Of a stretch of 64,000 nt of DNA, positions 1 through 13,000 are shown one piece after another. The notes under the pieces were generated by a model. That model did not search any database and had not been told where the DNA came from. It was given only the letters and a program-made list of their open reading frames with translations. Numbering within the stretch: position 1 is the stretch's first letter; the number at the start of each line of letters is the position of its first letter. The position numbers were made by a program, and so were the translations under genes. The DNA comes from Luidia sarsii (lineage: Eukaryota > Echinodermata > Asteroidea > Paxillosida > Luidiidae): the NCBI GenBank assembly GCA_949987565.1, contig OX465114.1, forward strand, positions 2,478,701 to 2,542,700, in the 5' to 3' direction.

Positions 1-334
1 GACACCTGAGAAAACTTGTACGGCATCTTGAAGAGTGGGTGATGTTTTCATCTGGGTAGAGACGGGGGTCTGGAGGGTTGTGGTGGCAGCCCTTCCCATC
101 TGATCGCTTGAGATCTACATGTAGGATGCCCCCCGTCTCTTTTCTTGGACTAACCCCACTCCGTCAGCTTGAGGCGTGAAGTCTAAGCCTAAGATGGCCA
201 TTCTCTGATAATAAGACCACTTCAGAGTGACTTGTAATCATTTCAAACTCCCCCCTTGACTGTTTTGGACGATAGTATGATTTCCTTTCCTCATCAATAG
301 GTGTATTCAAACATGGTGAGCTTTGACGGCAATT

Positions 335-690
335 AAAGACCAAATTTTCAAAATGAATTGAAAAATTGAAAAACTGGCAAAGAAAACGTTGAGTGGACCG
401 GGACTTCAACCCAAGACCTCTGGATAAACGTACCAGTGCTCTTCTTCTATCTGAGCTATCCAGCCCTTAGATGGTGGCCTTTCCTAATAGTCAACTAGTC
501 TTTGCTGGGGTGGGGGCGCCAGTCAGAAGCAATTCAACCATTAACTGCCGTATATCTCCAGGGATCACACCCCTGCTTTCATTCAGATGCAAACAACCAA
601 TTGTTGTAAACCTGGCTACGGCAGCTCAGGGATCACACAAAGTGGATTCAGCTTTTTCAATTCAAGTCAAGCAAACATAGGAAAAAACTG
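335..690 (-). repeat. tRNA-headed SINE, near full length
   Basis: Minus orientation: tail, B box (GGGACTTCAACCCAAGACC), A box (ATCTGAGCTATCCAGCCC), then the 230-bp body ending in TCAATTCAAGTCAAGCAAAC. About the longest single-unit copy in the window. Confidence 0.85.
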
Positions 691-838
691 ACTCTTATCA
701 ATATAAAAAAATGATTGGATCTTACAAGGGTGTGTTCTTTGAGAAAAACAAATCTGAGTGCAAGATCTCCAGGTATCATCTGTTCATCAGTGATGTGAGC
801 CTGTAATCTCTCTGGTAATATCTCTCTTCCTCTCTTAC

Positions 839-1028
839 CTGAAGGTCAATGCACCTCTGCAGTTGTCTTTCCTTGGTCGTATTCCTGTCTCGTTTGTCCT
901 CTTCTCGTGCCTCGGTGACGGAGTCCCGGAAGGCTCGGTAACGACGGATCTCGTCTTGTTTGACTCTGGTCTGCCGTTCAATCTCGTCTGAGTCCTTCAG
1001 ACGTGGCTCCCCTGAGAAGTCAGCGGGC
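839..1028 (-). CDS. ADGB: ADGB exon 40, C-terminal coiled coil (last exon in window)
   Basis: It encodes PADFSGEPRLKDSDEIERQT then RVKQDEIRRYRAFRDSVTEA and REEDKRDRNTTKERQLQRCI. The charged heptad-like helix corresponds to the EEIHQFRQHR---L--R block. It ends at a phase-0 donor (CTTCAG|GTAAGAG), so at least one more exon lies to the left of the window. Confidence 0.93.
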
Positions 1029-4000
1029 CTAGAGGAGGGGGTGGGGTAGACAGAAAGAGAGAGATTGAGGGAAAAGTTCAATCCCAAGACCGAGATTTCT
1101 CTGTGATGAAACTCTGAGATCGAAATCTATTCAGATCTTGTCACTCGGGGAGCTTTTACAATCAACTTGGAGGCAGCTTGGCCTCCACACTGAAACATTT
1201 AGGGAATGCCTGGCTAGACCAGAGGTCAATATAATCAAACTCATCGTAACTTACGATCAATCGTAAGATGATGAGCGATGTACAGAAACCATACGGTCCA
1301 TCACGATGCATCGTGAAACTTTGTGATATCCACCCCTGCAGTACTTTACCATCTTTCTGATTTTGGAAAAGATCTGTCAAGCATTAGAACATTAGGACAA
1401 CTAAGTACTTTAAGATTTGAGCTGCCATTCTCTAGGAAAACCCTTCTGAAGATTGGACTGGGCCGGCTGTTTTGGGACTGACCTGAGGTATGGGGTAATG
1501 TCCACCGTCTTGAGGATTTCCTTAGGTGTTGGTGGAGGTGGGGGTTCGTTTGTCAAGATGTCTTCGGACGGCGGAGGCTCCAGCTCAGAGGCTGGTGTCT
1601 GAGGAGGTCCACCTGGGATGGAAACAAACCACAATCAGAATGAGGAATTGAACAGTGCTGTGGATATAAGACAGTAAATAATGTCATAGGGAAGCTTAAT
1701 ACATGTATACAATTCTAATTTGTACTAAGCAAACACTTCTTCCATTTGACAACTACGATCCTAAACAAATCAATGAAGGATATTGATCAGCAAGTAATAC
1801 TCAGTAGATTGTTTTATTCTGACCAAAATAATCCAACAGTTGTACTTGTATTGCCTAATGAAGTAATCAGTTGGTATTTTGACCATTGGGGATAATGTCA
1901 GAAAGGTCCGAGTGCTGGTAAGCAAAACCGAAGGTCTCGGGTTCGAGTCCCGGTCCAGTCAAAGTTTTCTTTGCCAGTTTTTTAAAAATCGGGCCAAGTG
2001 TCAATGTCCATTTTTTTTTTTTTTTTACACTCTGGATCGAGAGTTTTTGAGGGAGTTAAATGAGATTTGAAGGTTTGATTTGAGTAGCAGAAGGAGTATT
2101 AGGTTTGTGGTGACATCGTGCAAAATTCTCTTTTGTGAGTCTGTGTGGTTCTGAAAAGAACTGGAGGAACTTGGCGTTTCAAACAGAATGCTCTGTTGGT
2201 TTTGAGGGAGTTGCTGATCTTGACTGACCTTCAGCATCTCTATCTGCCTTCTCCTCTGCCTCCTCCTCTGTCTCCACCTTGACAAGGTGCTGCTTAAGGA
2301 ACTTCTCCCTGGCGGCTTGAGCCTTGGTGGCCCTGCCTGGCTCAGCTGCCTCCCATGCCTGCTTCATGGCTCGGATCTCATCCTGACGCTCCGTGTCACG
2401 CTTGATCTCCACCTCCTCCTGATTGACAGAAATAATCCAAGCCAAGGAATCAGACACTATTAAAGTCTCTCTACTACATCAAATAAAATAGCCACTTTTC
2501 AAAATGTTAAGTTTTGCCAGTATGTAAAGTGTTAAAAAAAGCATGTCCTTTTTGCATCACAGTCGACAGTGTTCAGTGATAAGTAATTACTGAAGATTTT
2601 TTAATGTGCAATTTTTTTTTATATTATTTTTTTACCTATCTTTGATAAAGGTCCTGCTAGGATCGAAACGCCAGGCCCACTCAATTTTGAGATTTTTTAT
2701 CATTATTTTTTTTACAGAGATGCTTGTGATAACAGTCAAAGATACACAATTTAGAAGATTGTTCTCATTCTTTACACTTCTGTAGTGAACTGAAGTTTCA
2801 CAGTGTTATCGTGGAATTACCCTAATGTGCATAAAGTGCTGGCTTTGCGTTGGGTAGGAAAAGCGGATTGCATTCTCACTGATGCAAGTGTCCGGGCAAC
2901 AAATGAATGAAACTGGCAGTGGTGACTAACTCCAAGCAACTTCAATCCTTCTTCATGGTTAGAAGTAGGTAAAATTACTTTCATAGTAAGGTTCAGACAA
3001 CTCTCTGAGTCCTCAAGTGAGGACAGAGAATACAGCTGAGATAAGAACGAGAGGGCTTGCACCGTGGAATCACAATGTAGAATGTTTGCGGCATCACCAT
3101 GCGTCATCTCTGTTGAAGACCATGGTCGTAGTCAGGAGTCTGGTCATAGCCAAGGAAGCCAAGGTATGGATGAGAGTCCCTAGTCCACCTACCGTCGGCG
3201 TCTGATCCAAGACCACCCGCAGAGTCCAGTTGGGTTTGGAGAAGTCAAACTGCTGCGAAGGAGGCCTGGAGGTGTTCCCTTTGTCCTTGTCTTTATCCTT
3301 GTCCTTCTCCTTGCCCTTGTCTTTGCCTTTGCCTTTCTTCTCTCCCTTGGTGCTGGCTCCCTTTCCTCCTTCTTTGCCCGGGGAGGCTGGTCGCTCTTTG
3401 TTGGCTAAAGGCAGCGAGAGAGATGAGAACTCAACTTAAACAACCAAGTGAAATGGATCCATACATTCTGTCTTTTTGCGGGGACACCATGTAAAAATCT
3501 CCATTCTGTGAGTCAGTGTGGTTCTGAAATGAACCGGAGGAACTTGACGTTTTGAACAGTGAACTCTGTTCGTCTTCTCCTGAAGAGTATACTATTAGAG
3601 TTCCTCCAGCTCTTTTCAGAACCACACATACTCACAATAGAGAGATTTTTACATGGTGTCCACGCAAGCCTATTACTCCTGCTATTCTCATCATGAAAAC
3701 CTTCAAATTTTATTCTGTCTTTTGTCAGAGTCCTGGTAGGATCGAAGGCCTGATGTCAGGCCCTCTTCATTTTATGAAAATGTTGATAGACATTCAATGT
3801 CTTGGATGAAAAGGAATGAATGGAATGGATAACTTCTGTTTGAATTCTGCTGCTAAAGGTCTTTACAATGCTGAACCCTTGGATTTGTCATGGGAGAGTG
3901 GGTTAAGTAAGGTCACGTTGGTGGATTTAAGGTTAAGTGGATGGTTGGTTATCAAAACAATGAGACATTGGTATGCAGTGATTTGAAATCTTGAAGCACC

Positions 4001-7000
4001 TTATTTGATTATTGTTGTGTGTTTGTTAGTGTTAATTATTAAAGTTATGTGGTTGGGTTGGGGAGATTTCATTTTATCAAACAAAGCTTACTTTAGACTG
4101 AAGTGATTTTTAAGAGAAAATATATGCAGCTAGGACGTGACTTCTTCCTTGCAACAAAATGAATTAAATTATGTTAGGAAAAACCTTCCCCTATTAGAAA
4201 TGCATCCAGTGACATCAAGTGCAAGGAGTTTGGGGCTTCCAGAACTGTCTTTATCCTATCACTAGCAGACCAAATCTGCCGGGAATGAAAAAATTAATAA
4301 TGGCGGCAAATTGGATCTGAAAATGAAACTTGTTGCTTTCCCAGTGTTTGACAATGATGTTTTTAGAAAATGGTCTCCAAACTCTTTTCCATCAGATAAG
4401 GACAATTCTGGGCCCATTCTGTCTCCATGTTTGGGGTCAGCTACTGCATACTGCCATCTAAAATGGTGATGCTAGTGAAACAAACGATAAAACTACAACT
4501 GAGTCACATGTCTGCAAACTATCTCATCTACCTAGTCGACGTTTCTCAGCTACGAAAGTCTGATGGCTGAAGGGCGGATAAAGGCATGCAATGAGCGACA
4601 TTTCAGTCAAATGAGACGAGGGGAGTGTCTATGCCAACAGATCAAACGGGTCCTGGTTTCAAGCATTCTGAAATAATCTGCTTTCAAGAAAGGCCCTGCT
4701 AAGATCGAAATGTCAGGCCCACGTAATTTTGACACTTTGAAATAACTCAAACAAATAACAAATATAAAGGAAAAAGTGACTGGGAACATTTTCAAACCAT
4801 TTTGAAAAATGGCAAATTTTCTTTTTTTAACTGGACCAGGACTTGTACCCGAGACCTCTGGTTTTGTGGACCAGTGCTTTTTCCATCGGAACTATCTAGC
4901 CCTTAGATGGTTGCCTTCCCTAATAGTCAACTAGTCTTTGCCAGGGTGTGGGCACAAGTCAGAAGCAATTCAACCATTAACTGCCGTACATCTCTAAGGA
5001 TCACTGCCCCATTTTCATTGAGATGCTAACATTCAATTTGTTGTGAACCTGGCTACAGCAGTTCAGGGATCACACACAATGATTTTGCAATTGGGAACTT
5101 CTGAGGCTTGTAATTCATAGCAATGTTCACTCAATCTTCATGGACGTTATCAATTGCTGTGTTTTTGTCCCTCTGAATATCCTTGGCTTGGGAAGTATTT
5201 TTTGAATGCTCAACATGCTCAATGACACTTAGGTGCTTACAGCGATGCCATCATCATAGCAACAGATACCGGTGGTAGCCATGTTGACTTTGGGGAAGAA
5301 AGAGCCACGGTCTGTACATGAATCCAATATTTGTATTCAGATAAAGTCGAAGGATATTTAACTTGATGATGGGGAATTAAATCTGTTGATTGGAATCACT
5401 GTAATTCTCAGATAAGAAGCAAAACAGAATTGATGGCACAGGAATCTATTGTAAAGTTAGGGTGACTAAACTTAACTGGATGATATGTCACTTTAAAAAT
5501 GTAAATTGATCATTAGTATCCATTAGTTTCCTTTACATATGATTATTTCAACAAATCTTTGTAAATTTTTGATTTCTTTGTTTTGCTATCATTTGGCAGA
5601 ACCGTTACAGATCGGAAAAAAGAGAATGGTCTTAATATTTTGAAGGTTTGGGCAGGATTAGGGTTAATATCATCATTGTTAGATATTTAGATTTAGATTT
5701 ACATGTTTTAGTCTATCAAGGTTATAAAGATCTTGTAATTCAAGACCAAGTAAAATCTCGTTACAATTTTTTAAAACAATTCTTAAAAATTGATTTTCAT
5801 CTGTTATATTCATTTCCCCTTCTGGATGTGCTGAAATGAAAACGCCTATCAAATAAGGCATGCAATCACACAAAGGCGAGAACAAGTTTAAAATACTGAT
5901 TAGGAAGAGTTGTAAACATCTTGTATACAACAGATGCAATGTGAGTTTACAGATTGAAAGATTAAGCAGTGAGTATTGGTGCCTATATGAACTGGGATCT
6001 ACAAGGAGCTGGGGTACTGTGGATTAAAGAACATCTCAAAAATATAGAGGGCATGACGCTGAGATCCTAGCAGGACCTTTCTCAAAGGCAGAAAGGTCCT
6101 GCTAGGATCGATACACCAGGCCGTCTAGATTTCTCAGCTTTAGATTGTGGTCAGAAGACTGTTTTTGTATATTACTTGTATTTGCTCTAGCGAATTACTG
6201 ATTACATTCTTGAGTGAATCACGGCACATGCAGTATGACAGTCTTCTTTGACAAAGAATATCTTAGGACAGAAGCTGGTGAGTATCTTGCACAGACATGC
6301 GAATCAATAATGGAGATAAATACCGTACCGATCTTTCCTTCAGGGTTGAGAACTGGGAGATAGAAAGATGAAGACGGAGCATTTAACGGACTACAAGTGA
6401 GTTAGGATTGGTTTTGGTGCGTCATGGTTAGCCACCAGTGGTGGATTTCGTCCAACCCATCATCACTTACGGTCAATCACTACAAGATGAGCGATGGACG
6501 GACAGAAACCATATGAAGCTATCAGAGCTTACAGTTAGTTATCAGTTGTGAGTTGGGTTAAACACTTCGCAATGGTCTATCAGTGCCAGAGGTGCTATAC
6601 CCCAGGCCCTCCAAATCCGGGCACCACTATTGTCCACGTTTTAAACAAAGACTCTTTTTCCAGCCTAGCACAAAACAATATGCATCATCACAAAAGCCAC
6701 ACAGACATCGGATTGTGCCAGGTTTGACTCCCTTGATGTGCGCACAGTGCACTCTTATTGATTGATTTCATAGGTATTTATTGCTCCTGATTGTTTAGGG
6801 AGGTTTGAAAATGGCATTCTTCAAAGTCCCCCGTGTTGCGGTCATAGGCACTGATAAGTGACCAGCAGTTGATTTCACCAAACTCATCGTGACGTACAAT
6901 CAATCGCAAGACAATGAGCGATGCACAGAAACCATACGGTCTATCACAACTTACGATGGGTTATCTACTGTAAGTTGAGTTAAGATGCATCGTAAGGCTT

Positions 7001-10000
7001 TGTGAAATCCAACTCTATTAATTTCATCAAACTCGCCATCATTTACGATCAATCACAAAACAACAGAAACCATGACCTATTGAAAGTTAGGATGGTAACT
7101 ACTCGTAGGTTGAGTTACGACGTATCATGAGGTTTTGTGAAATCTTTCCCTGGTGATGGAGTCATGATGTATGATGTCATTTCCAAGTGCACTGAATGGA
7201 TGGGGAGTGCGTTAGTGTATGCTAGGCTATCCAGCTCTCTACAGCTGTCCATATGGTATGGCCTCCAAGCTATCAGGGTTGTATTTAGACGCACAACAAA
7301 TTGTGCACATCAATGCGAGCATCAATATGCTAGCATCAATGCCACACTACTTTTGGCTGCTGTTGAACACATTGTAAAACTGTTGGCCAGCTAACCACAA
7401 TGGTATGGCTTCCAAGCTATTGTTGAGTTTTAGATTTGTGAAGTTAATGCAGTATGGTTTAGAAAGGTAGCCTGGAGACCATACCAAATGCACAGTTTAT
7501 GCCAATAATCTGTGGTATGTCCTCCAAACTATCTGATGATTCTTCAGATGCAGCTCTGAACTACACTAGATAAGAGTTGGTAGCCTGGATGCCATACTAG
7601 TCTGGGCGGATGCTCAAATGGGTGAGAGACTGTGGAGGGGTTAAGCACACCATCTATCTCTATCAAATGGACGAAGGGAAAACAAAGTCAATTTCTGGAT
7701 CGTCAATTTGCCTCGTTTTCCTTTTGGTTGCCGGTCGACGCCAGTCTCCGACGCAACCTCAGTCTCGATGTCATCGCCGATTTTATACTCTCGGAATAAA
7801 GCAGTACGCAGGGAGTGTACGGGAAGGGCTGGGATGGGTTGTACACAGGTAAGGGGCAACTGGGTTAGTGATTACAGCTGACAAGAGGACAAGGGAAGAA
7901 GCAGGGATGGGGTGGGGTAGATTAAGCACAGCTAGCGGCCAATAGAGGGCGGGTCTTGCATCCGAGGCCAGCCTTTGATCTTAATTACCCCCTCAAAAAA
8001 GTTCAACTTCAGATTCTGACGACAAGTGGTAATCATTCATTTAAAAACTTTTTTTTCAAAAAGAGTTTTAGAAAAATTAGTATTATTATTAAGGATTGAA
8101 TTTAAAAGTGCAGTCAGAAGGTAAGATGTTAAGACTATTTAAACAATCCCTTTTTGGAGGGAAAAAATACTGATGCTGAATGGAATAATGCATTTGACTT
8201 TGTTTAAGAATGAGAAGTCTACGAAATACTACAAAGGATATATATCTATATCTTGTAGAAACTAGATATTAAACAATCCTTGAAATCTCTTGCATGAGAC
8301 AATCTTCCCTTTTGAAAAACTGATACCAACATTATAAACTAACCCGAAGATAAATGATAGTATACTGATAGTATACTAGGACTCCCTTAGTGAACAGCCT
8401 ACACAGCTCAGTAGGACAATGTTTCATCAGCATTTGGATGATCAAGAAATGGCCAACTTCACAGCATGGCCCATTTGAGCTTGGATTGGCATTGTCCCAT
8501 CCCTAAACAAGACTGCAGCAGTCACAACACATATCTGCCAGTAATCGATGCCCTTGGCTAGGGCTCAGGCTGTGGCTTTGTCTCCATTCATCTCTTGCTG
8601 CGTACCTTTGAGGTCGTTCTTCTCCATGTCCTTCAAGACCTGCACGAAGGCCCAGCTGCTCTCTGATAGGGGCCAGCTCTTCCGCAACACCTTGGCCTGG
8701 ATGATGTACTTGTGAGGCTGGATGGAGGAAGGTCAGAGGTTAGAGGTCAGACAGAGAGGTCATCAAACATCACTTTCTATCTATCTGTGCTCCAGAGCTG
8801 TTAGGGTGACTCAATTGTCTTACACAATCTCAAAAGTTGTCCACCTTCAGATGCGTTGCAGTGATAAGCCATTCAAACTCAAGGGCAGTCTGTCTTTCAT
8901 CTTCTGAGTTTGGAAATCCTTTCTTGAGTTGACTTTCCCTCTTTCTTGGAATCCTTCTGAAGTTGAGAGAAGTGGTCAACAAGGATGTCAGACATTCTTA
9001 GCTTACTCACCCTGTAGTCCATGTCATCGGCACCATCTTCAAATCTATCGCCCGAGCCTCGGCTGTTTCTCTGCCAAGAAAGAAAGACAAAAACCAAATC
9101 CTGAATAGAATAACAGAGGATCATGGATCACCTACACTCCTTGTGCAACCATCTCCATCTCCGTACAAGTTGTTGATTGGCACTTTCCCAATACAATACA
9201 CAAAGGACCAAAATTGATATACAAAAATGTTGCAAACTGCTTACTGACTAAAATTACCCAAATGCAAATCTCAAAATTTAGTGGGCCTGACGTTTCGATC
9301 CTAGCAGGACCTTTCTCAAAGGCAGAGTGAGAAAGCCTTTGAGAAAGGTCCTGCTGGGATCAAAACATCAGGCTCACAAAAGACTAGTTAACACTGACAT
9401 TTAACGACTGATATAAGCACCTTCCAAACTCAATGAGTAAAAATCATCAAAAATATTTACTGCCCAGAACCATCCACTACCAAGATTCAATATCATAAAT
9501 AGGCTCAGTAGAAAATTCTACTTAGCAGATTTTCCATGCTCAGTAGCAAAACAACAAAGCTCCTAGCGGGGCATAGTATGAATCATGTGGAGTGGGTTAG
9601 CTGTTTATGCCTGGCAGACCCTTGCATGATGCTAAGCAGTCGGGATGAGTCTTAGCCACTCTAGGAGGCCTCTGAGTCTTACCGATGCCCTGCCGTCGTG
9701 GCTTCCTGCCGACTGCTGTCGTCTCCTGGCTGAGTTCAGACTGGAGGAGCTGCCGTGGTGAGGCTTTGAGCCACGGCCCAGAACGGCTGATGAGAGACGG
9801 ATAAACCAGAAGATAATAGAACCACATTCGAGTTATTATTGTCACATCAACCCCTCAGCAGCTTGTCAATGCGGTACCCCTGAGCAGACCTCACATCACA
9901 CACTGTGAGAGTGGATTAAACTCAGGCCACCTGGGCCCTGGGGGCACCTCAGCCGATCGGACCGACCCAAGCCGAGAGGCCATTGACTGGCTTGCGGCAA

Positions 10001-13000
10001 CTCTCTGATGCTGTGAAGAAAGACTTACATAGTCCCTCATCAAAGTTGGAATCAGTATGGTCTCCTGACTTGGGACATACTGTGGTGTTTCTGAAATGGG
10101 TCTAATTGTGCCAGCTGCCAGGTTCGACTTGCTTGTACACATGTACTCTTATTGATTTATTTCACCGGTACTTATTGTTGACGATTGTGAAGCGAGGTTT
10201 GAAAATGAGGAATACACAATAATACTGTAAACTGCTATCCAACTCATCACTGCCCTCCCTTTGATCTCACCCTACTAGCTTTCCTCATTGCCCTTTGCAG
10301 TCATCTGTGTCCTATTCACTCTCTACACCCTTCCTTCTTGTGTCTATTTGTCCTTGTCACTCTGCCTTTGTCCTGCTAGGATCGAAATGTCAGGCCCCAC
10401 TCAATTTTCAGTTTTGAAAATGGCACATTATTCAGAACTGTCCGTGTGGAGGTCATGGGTGCTGGAAAAGTGGCCCAGTGTGACACAGCTATTAAATCAT
10501 TAGGGATGTAAGTGACCAACAAAGTCATTTCCTGAAAATCAGTGAAGGCCAATAAATTGTGCGACTGCGAGTGAGCGCTTACGCGACCGAGAGATTCACA
10601 GCAGGGGTGTAGGTGCCCTTCATCAGTTTTAGAGTTTTAACAGATAGAAATTAGCAGTCTGAGATATATGTTTGACATCAAAAAACAACAAAACATGCTT
10701 CCATTTCCGGAAATCCGGAAATTTCCGGAAGTCTGAGATCCCTGAATCATCTTAGATTGCCTGAACGAGGCAGAGGACTCACAGACTCTGCTTCCTGACC
10801 GGCGCTCCTCCTCGCCCGGTTCCCTGTCCCTGTGGAAGGTGAAGGCAGGGAGGACGGCGTGACCTTTGCCCACGGTGCTGGCCACCTCCTCCTCCTGGTC
10901 TAGCACTTGCAGGCTGATGTACACGTCTGGTTTGGACGTGCACAGCTGGATGCTGGCTACATGGTCTTCCTGTGGCTTCACCACATACCTGCAAAGCAAA
11001 TCCAACACGATCCATTCCACACATTGAGACAGCAGCAGATCTATAGAGGTTTTTACACATGACGTCACTCTCCCACCTAAGGCTAAATACCATGTCCACA
11101 GGAGCATCCAAATCCGCGGAAGCTCATGCAGATATCAAATCTGAGTATTTCCATTGGACATTTGATGACTTAAGGCATGCGCGCTCCGCGTACATCTGCA
11201 TGGATTGAACGCCAACCGGCAAAAAGCACATGACTGAAAAACCTTGATTGGTCGGATTCAAAGATGTTCACAAGGTTCAAATTCAATGAGGATTTGCCTT
11301 ACTCGACGTAATAAGCACTATGTGTGCTCTGTGCTTTGCCCAAATGTCTGCTAAAAAAATGCATGCAGCTCAGGCGGGATTTGAACCTGCGACTCCTGGT
11401 TTCTAATACAGATGACTTAGCCACTGGACCACCGCGCTGGTCGATGTTGTGTGGCGTATTCAAATCTGTATAGAGGCGGGTACCGTGTGTACCACATATA
11501 TAACATGATTGTTCTCCTCAACACAAAAATCATATCAAATCTAAACTTTAAATTACATGCACACACTCAGAACATTGTGTGCATGCCCAGAACAACCATC
11601 TGATATTGTCATTTCTTCAAGAGATAATTATTGTATGGTTGACTGTGACATCTTCTACAATATGAATGGACCACCTCAATGGTCAAGTGGTTCAAACCTC
11701 TGTACTAGAAGTATGAGTAGTGGGTTGCAATCCCACCTGAGCTGCCTATAAAGTCAGAAGTTTCCGGTTCCAGTCCTGGGGTGGGTTCCACAAAGCCTTT
11801 CGATGCATTGTAACTCAACTTACGATGGATAACCCTTCGTAAGTTGTGATACACCGTATGGTTTCTGTGCATCGCTTATCGTCTTGCGATTGATCATAAG
11901 TTACAATGAGTTTGGTGAAATCGACTTCTGGTCCAGTACAATTTTCATTGTCCTTGGTTTTGTCATTCTGCCTTTGAGAAAGGTCCTGCTAGGATCAAAA
12001 CGTCAGGCACTCCTAATGTTTGAAATCAGAATGAGTTTGGTTGAAATGGGCCTCTGGGCTCCTACCTCATAATGATATCCTCCTTGTTAGGAAGGTAATA
12101 ATCCTTGATCTCTCTGACAATGAAATTGCTGTTGAGGTGATCTCGGCTGGGCTGAGGGAGAGGGCTGGACGACCCGATCAGTCGCATCCTCCACTTGCCG
12201 CTCGGGAGAGGAAGGTCAGTGGTACGAGCCTCGGCGACAAAGGTGTAACCTCTCTGTGAGGATGAGATCATTATTAGTGGGTTGAGGCTTGGCATTAAGG
12301 CAGGAATAATGAAAGGAGGAGGTGTGGTGACTCTGTGAAAAGGTCTTTCTTCCTTGAGGTGTGGTTCTGATGAGAACCTTAGGGTCAACTGGCTCAAATT
12401 CTGGCTGTCTTCAGAAGTGTTTCAAGAGTTGAAGACTGCTGTGGAAGAAGCCCTATACAAGACACAACCAACCTGATAAATCTAACACAAAGTCAAACAA
12501 TCAAAGGAAAAACTGACTGGGAATATTTGAACAATTTTGAAAAAATGGCCAAAGAAAACAAGACCTCTGGTGTTGCATGCCAGAGCCCTTATCATCTAAG
12601 CTATCCAGCCCTTAGATGAAAGATTTTCTTTTTTAATGAATGAAAAATGAATCTGACAAACTTTTTTGATGAGTGATTCTTAATGCTCACCTTGTTACGT
12701 TTGTATTCATACGGAGCAACTCGTTGGAAGACTCGCGGGATTTCCTCTCCAGTGTCGTTATCAATCACTCTCAGCATGCAGGTGGGGATGGATACATACA
12801 GCTTGGGGACCACCAGCATGGGCTCTTGGATGTAGAACACATCTCTGAAAGGAGGCAAGGGTAGCAGTAGAATGAAGGGGTTTAGAATGATGTAAGAGGA
12901 AGAAGAACTATCCTCTGTGGAAAAGGGTACTATGGTGATAAAATGTGGATGTAGAACACATCTCTGAAAGGAGGCAAGGGTAGCAGGAGATTGCAGGGGC

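Larger units (their letters stand above)
3405..8605 (-). other. ADGB intron 36 (5.2 kb)
   Basis: No coding exon is needed: exons 36 and 37 join in phase. It holds Penelope-like, hammerhead-like, SINE and CGTAAG MITE copies as listed, plus the repeat cluster at 7.2-7.6 kb. A 72-codon minus frame at 7641-7859 with GC-rich ends is unexplained; 7.9-8.6 kb shows nothing recognisable. Confidence 0.8.

Noticed and set aside
1..340. Final ADGB exon in the left edge of the window
   Set aside because: I could not find an acceptor followed by a convincing C-terminal coiled-coil sequence before position 1.
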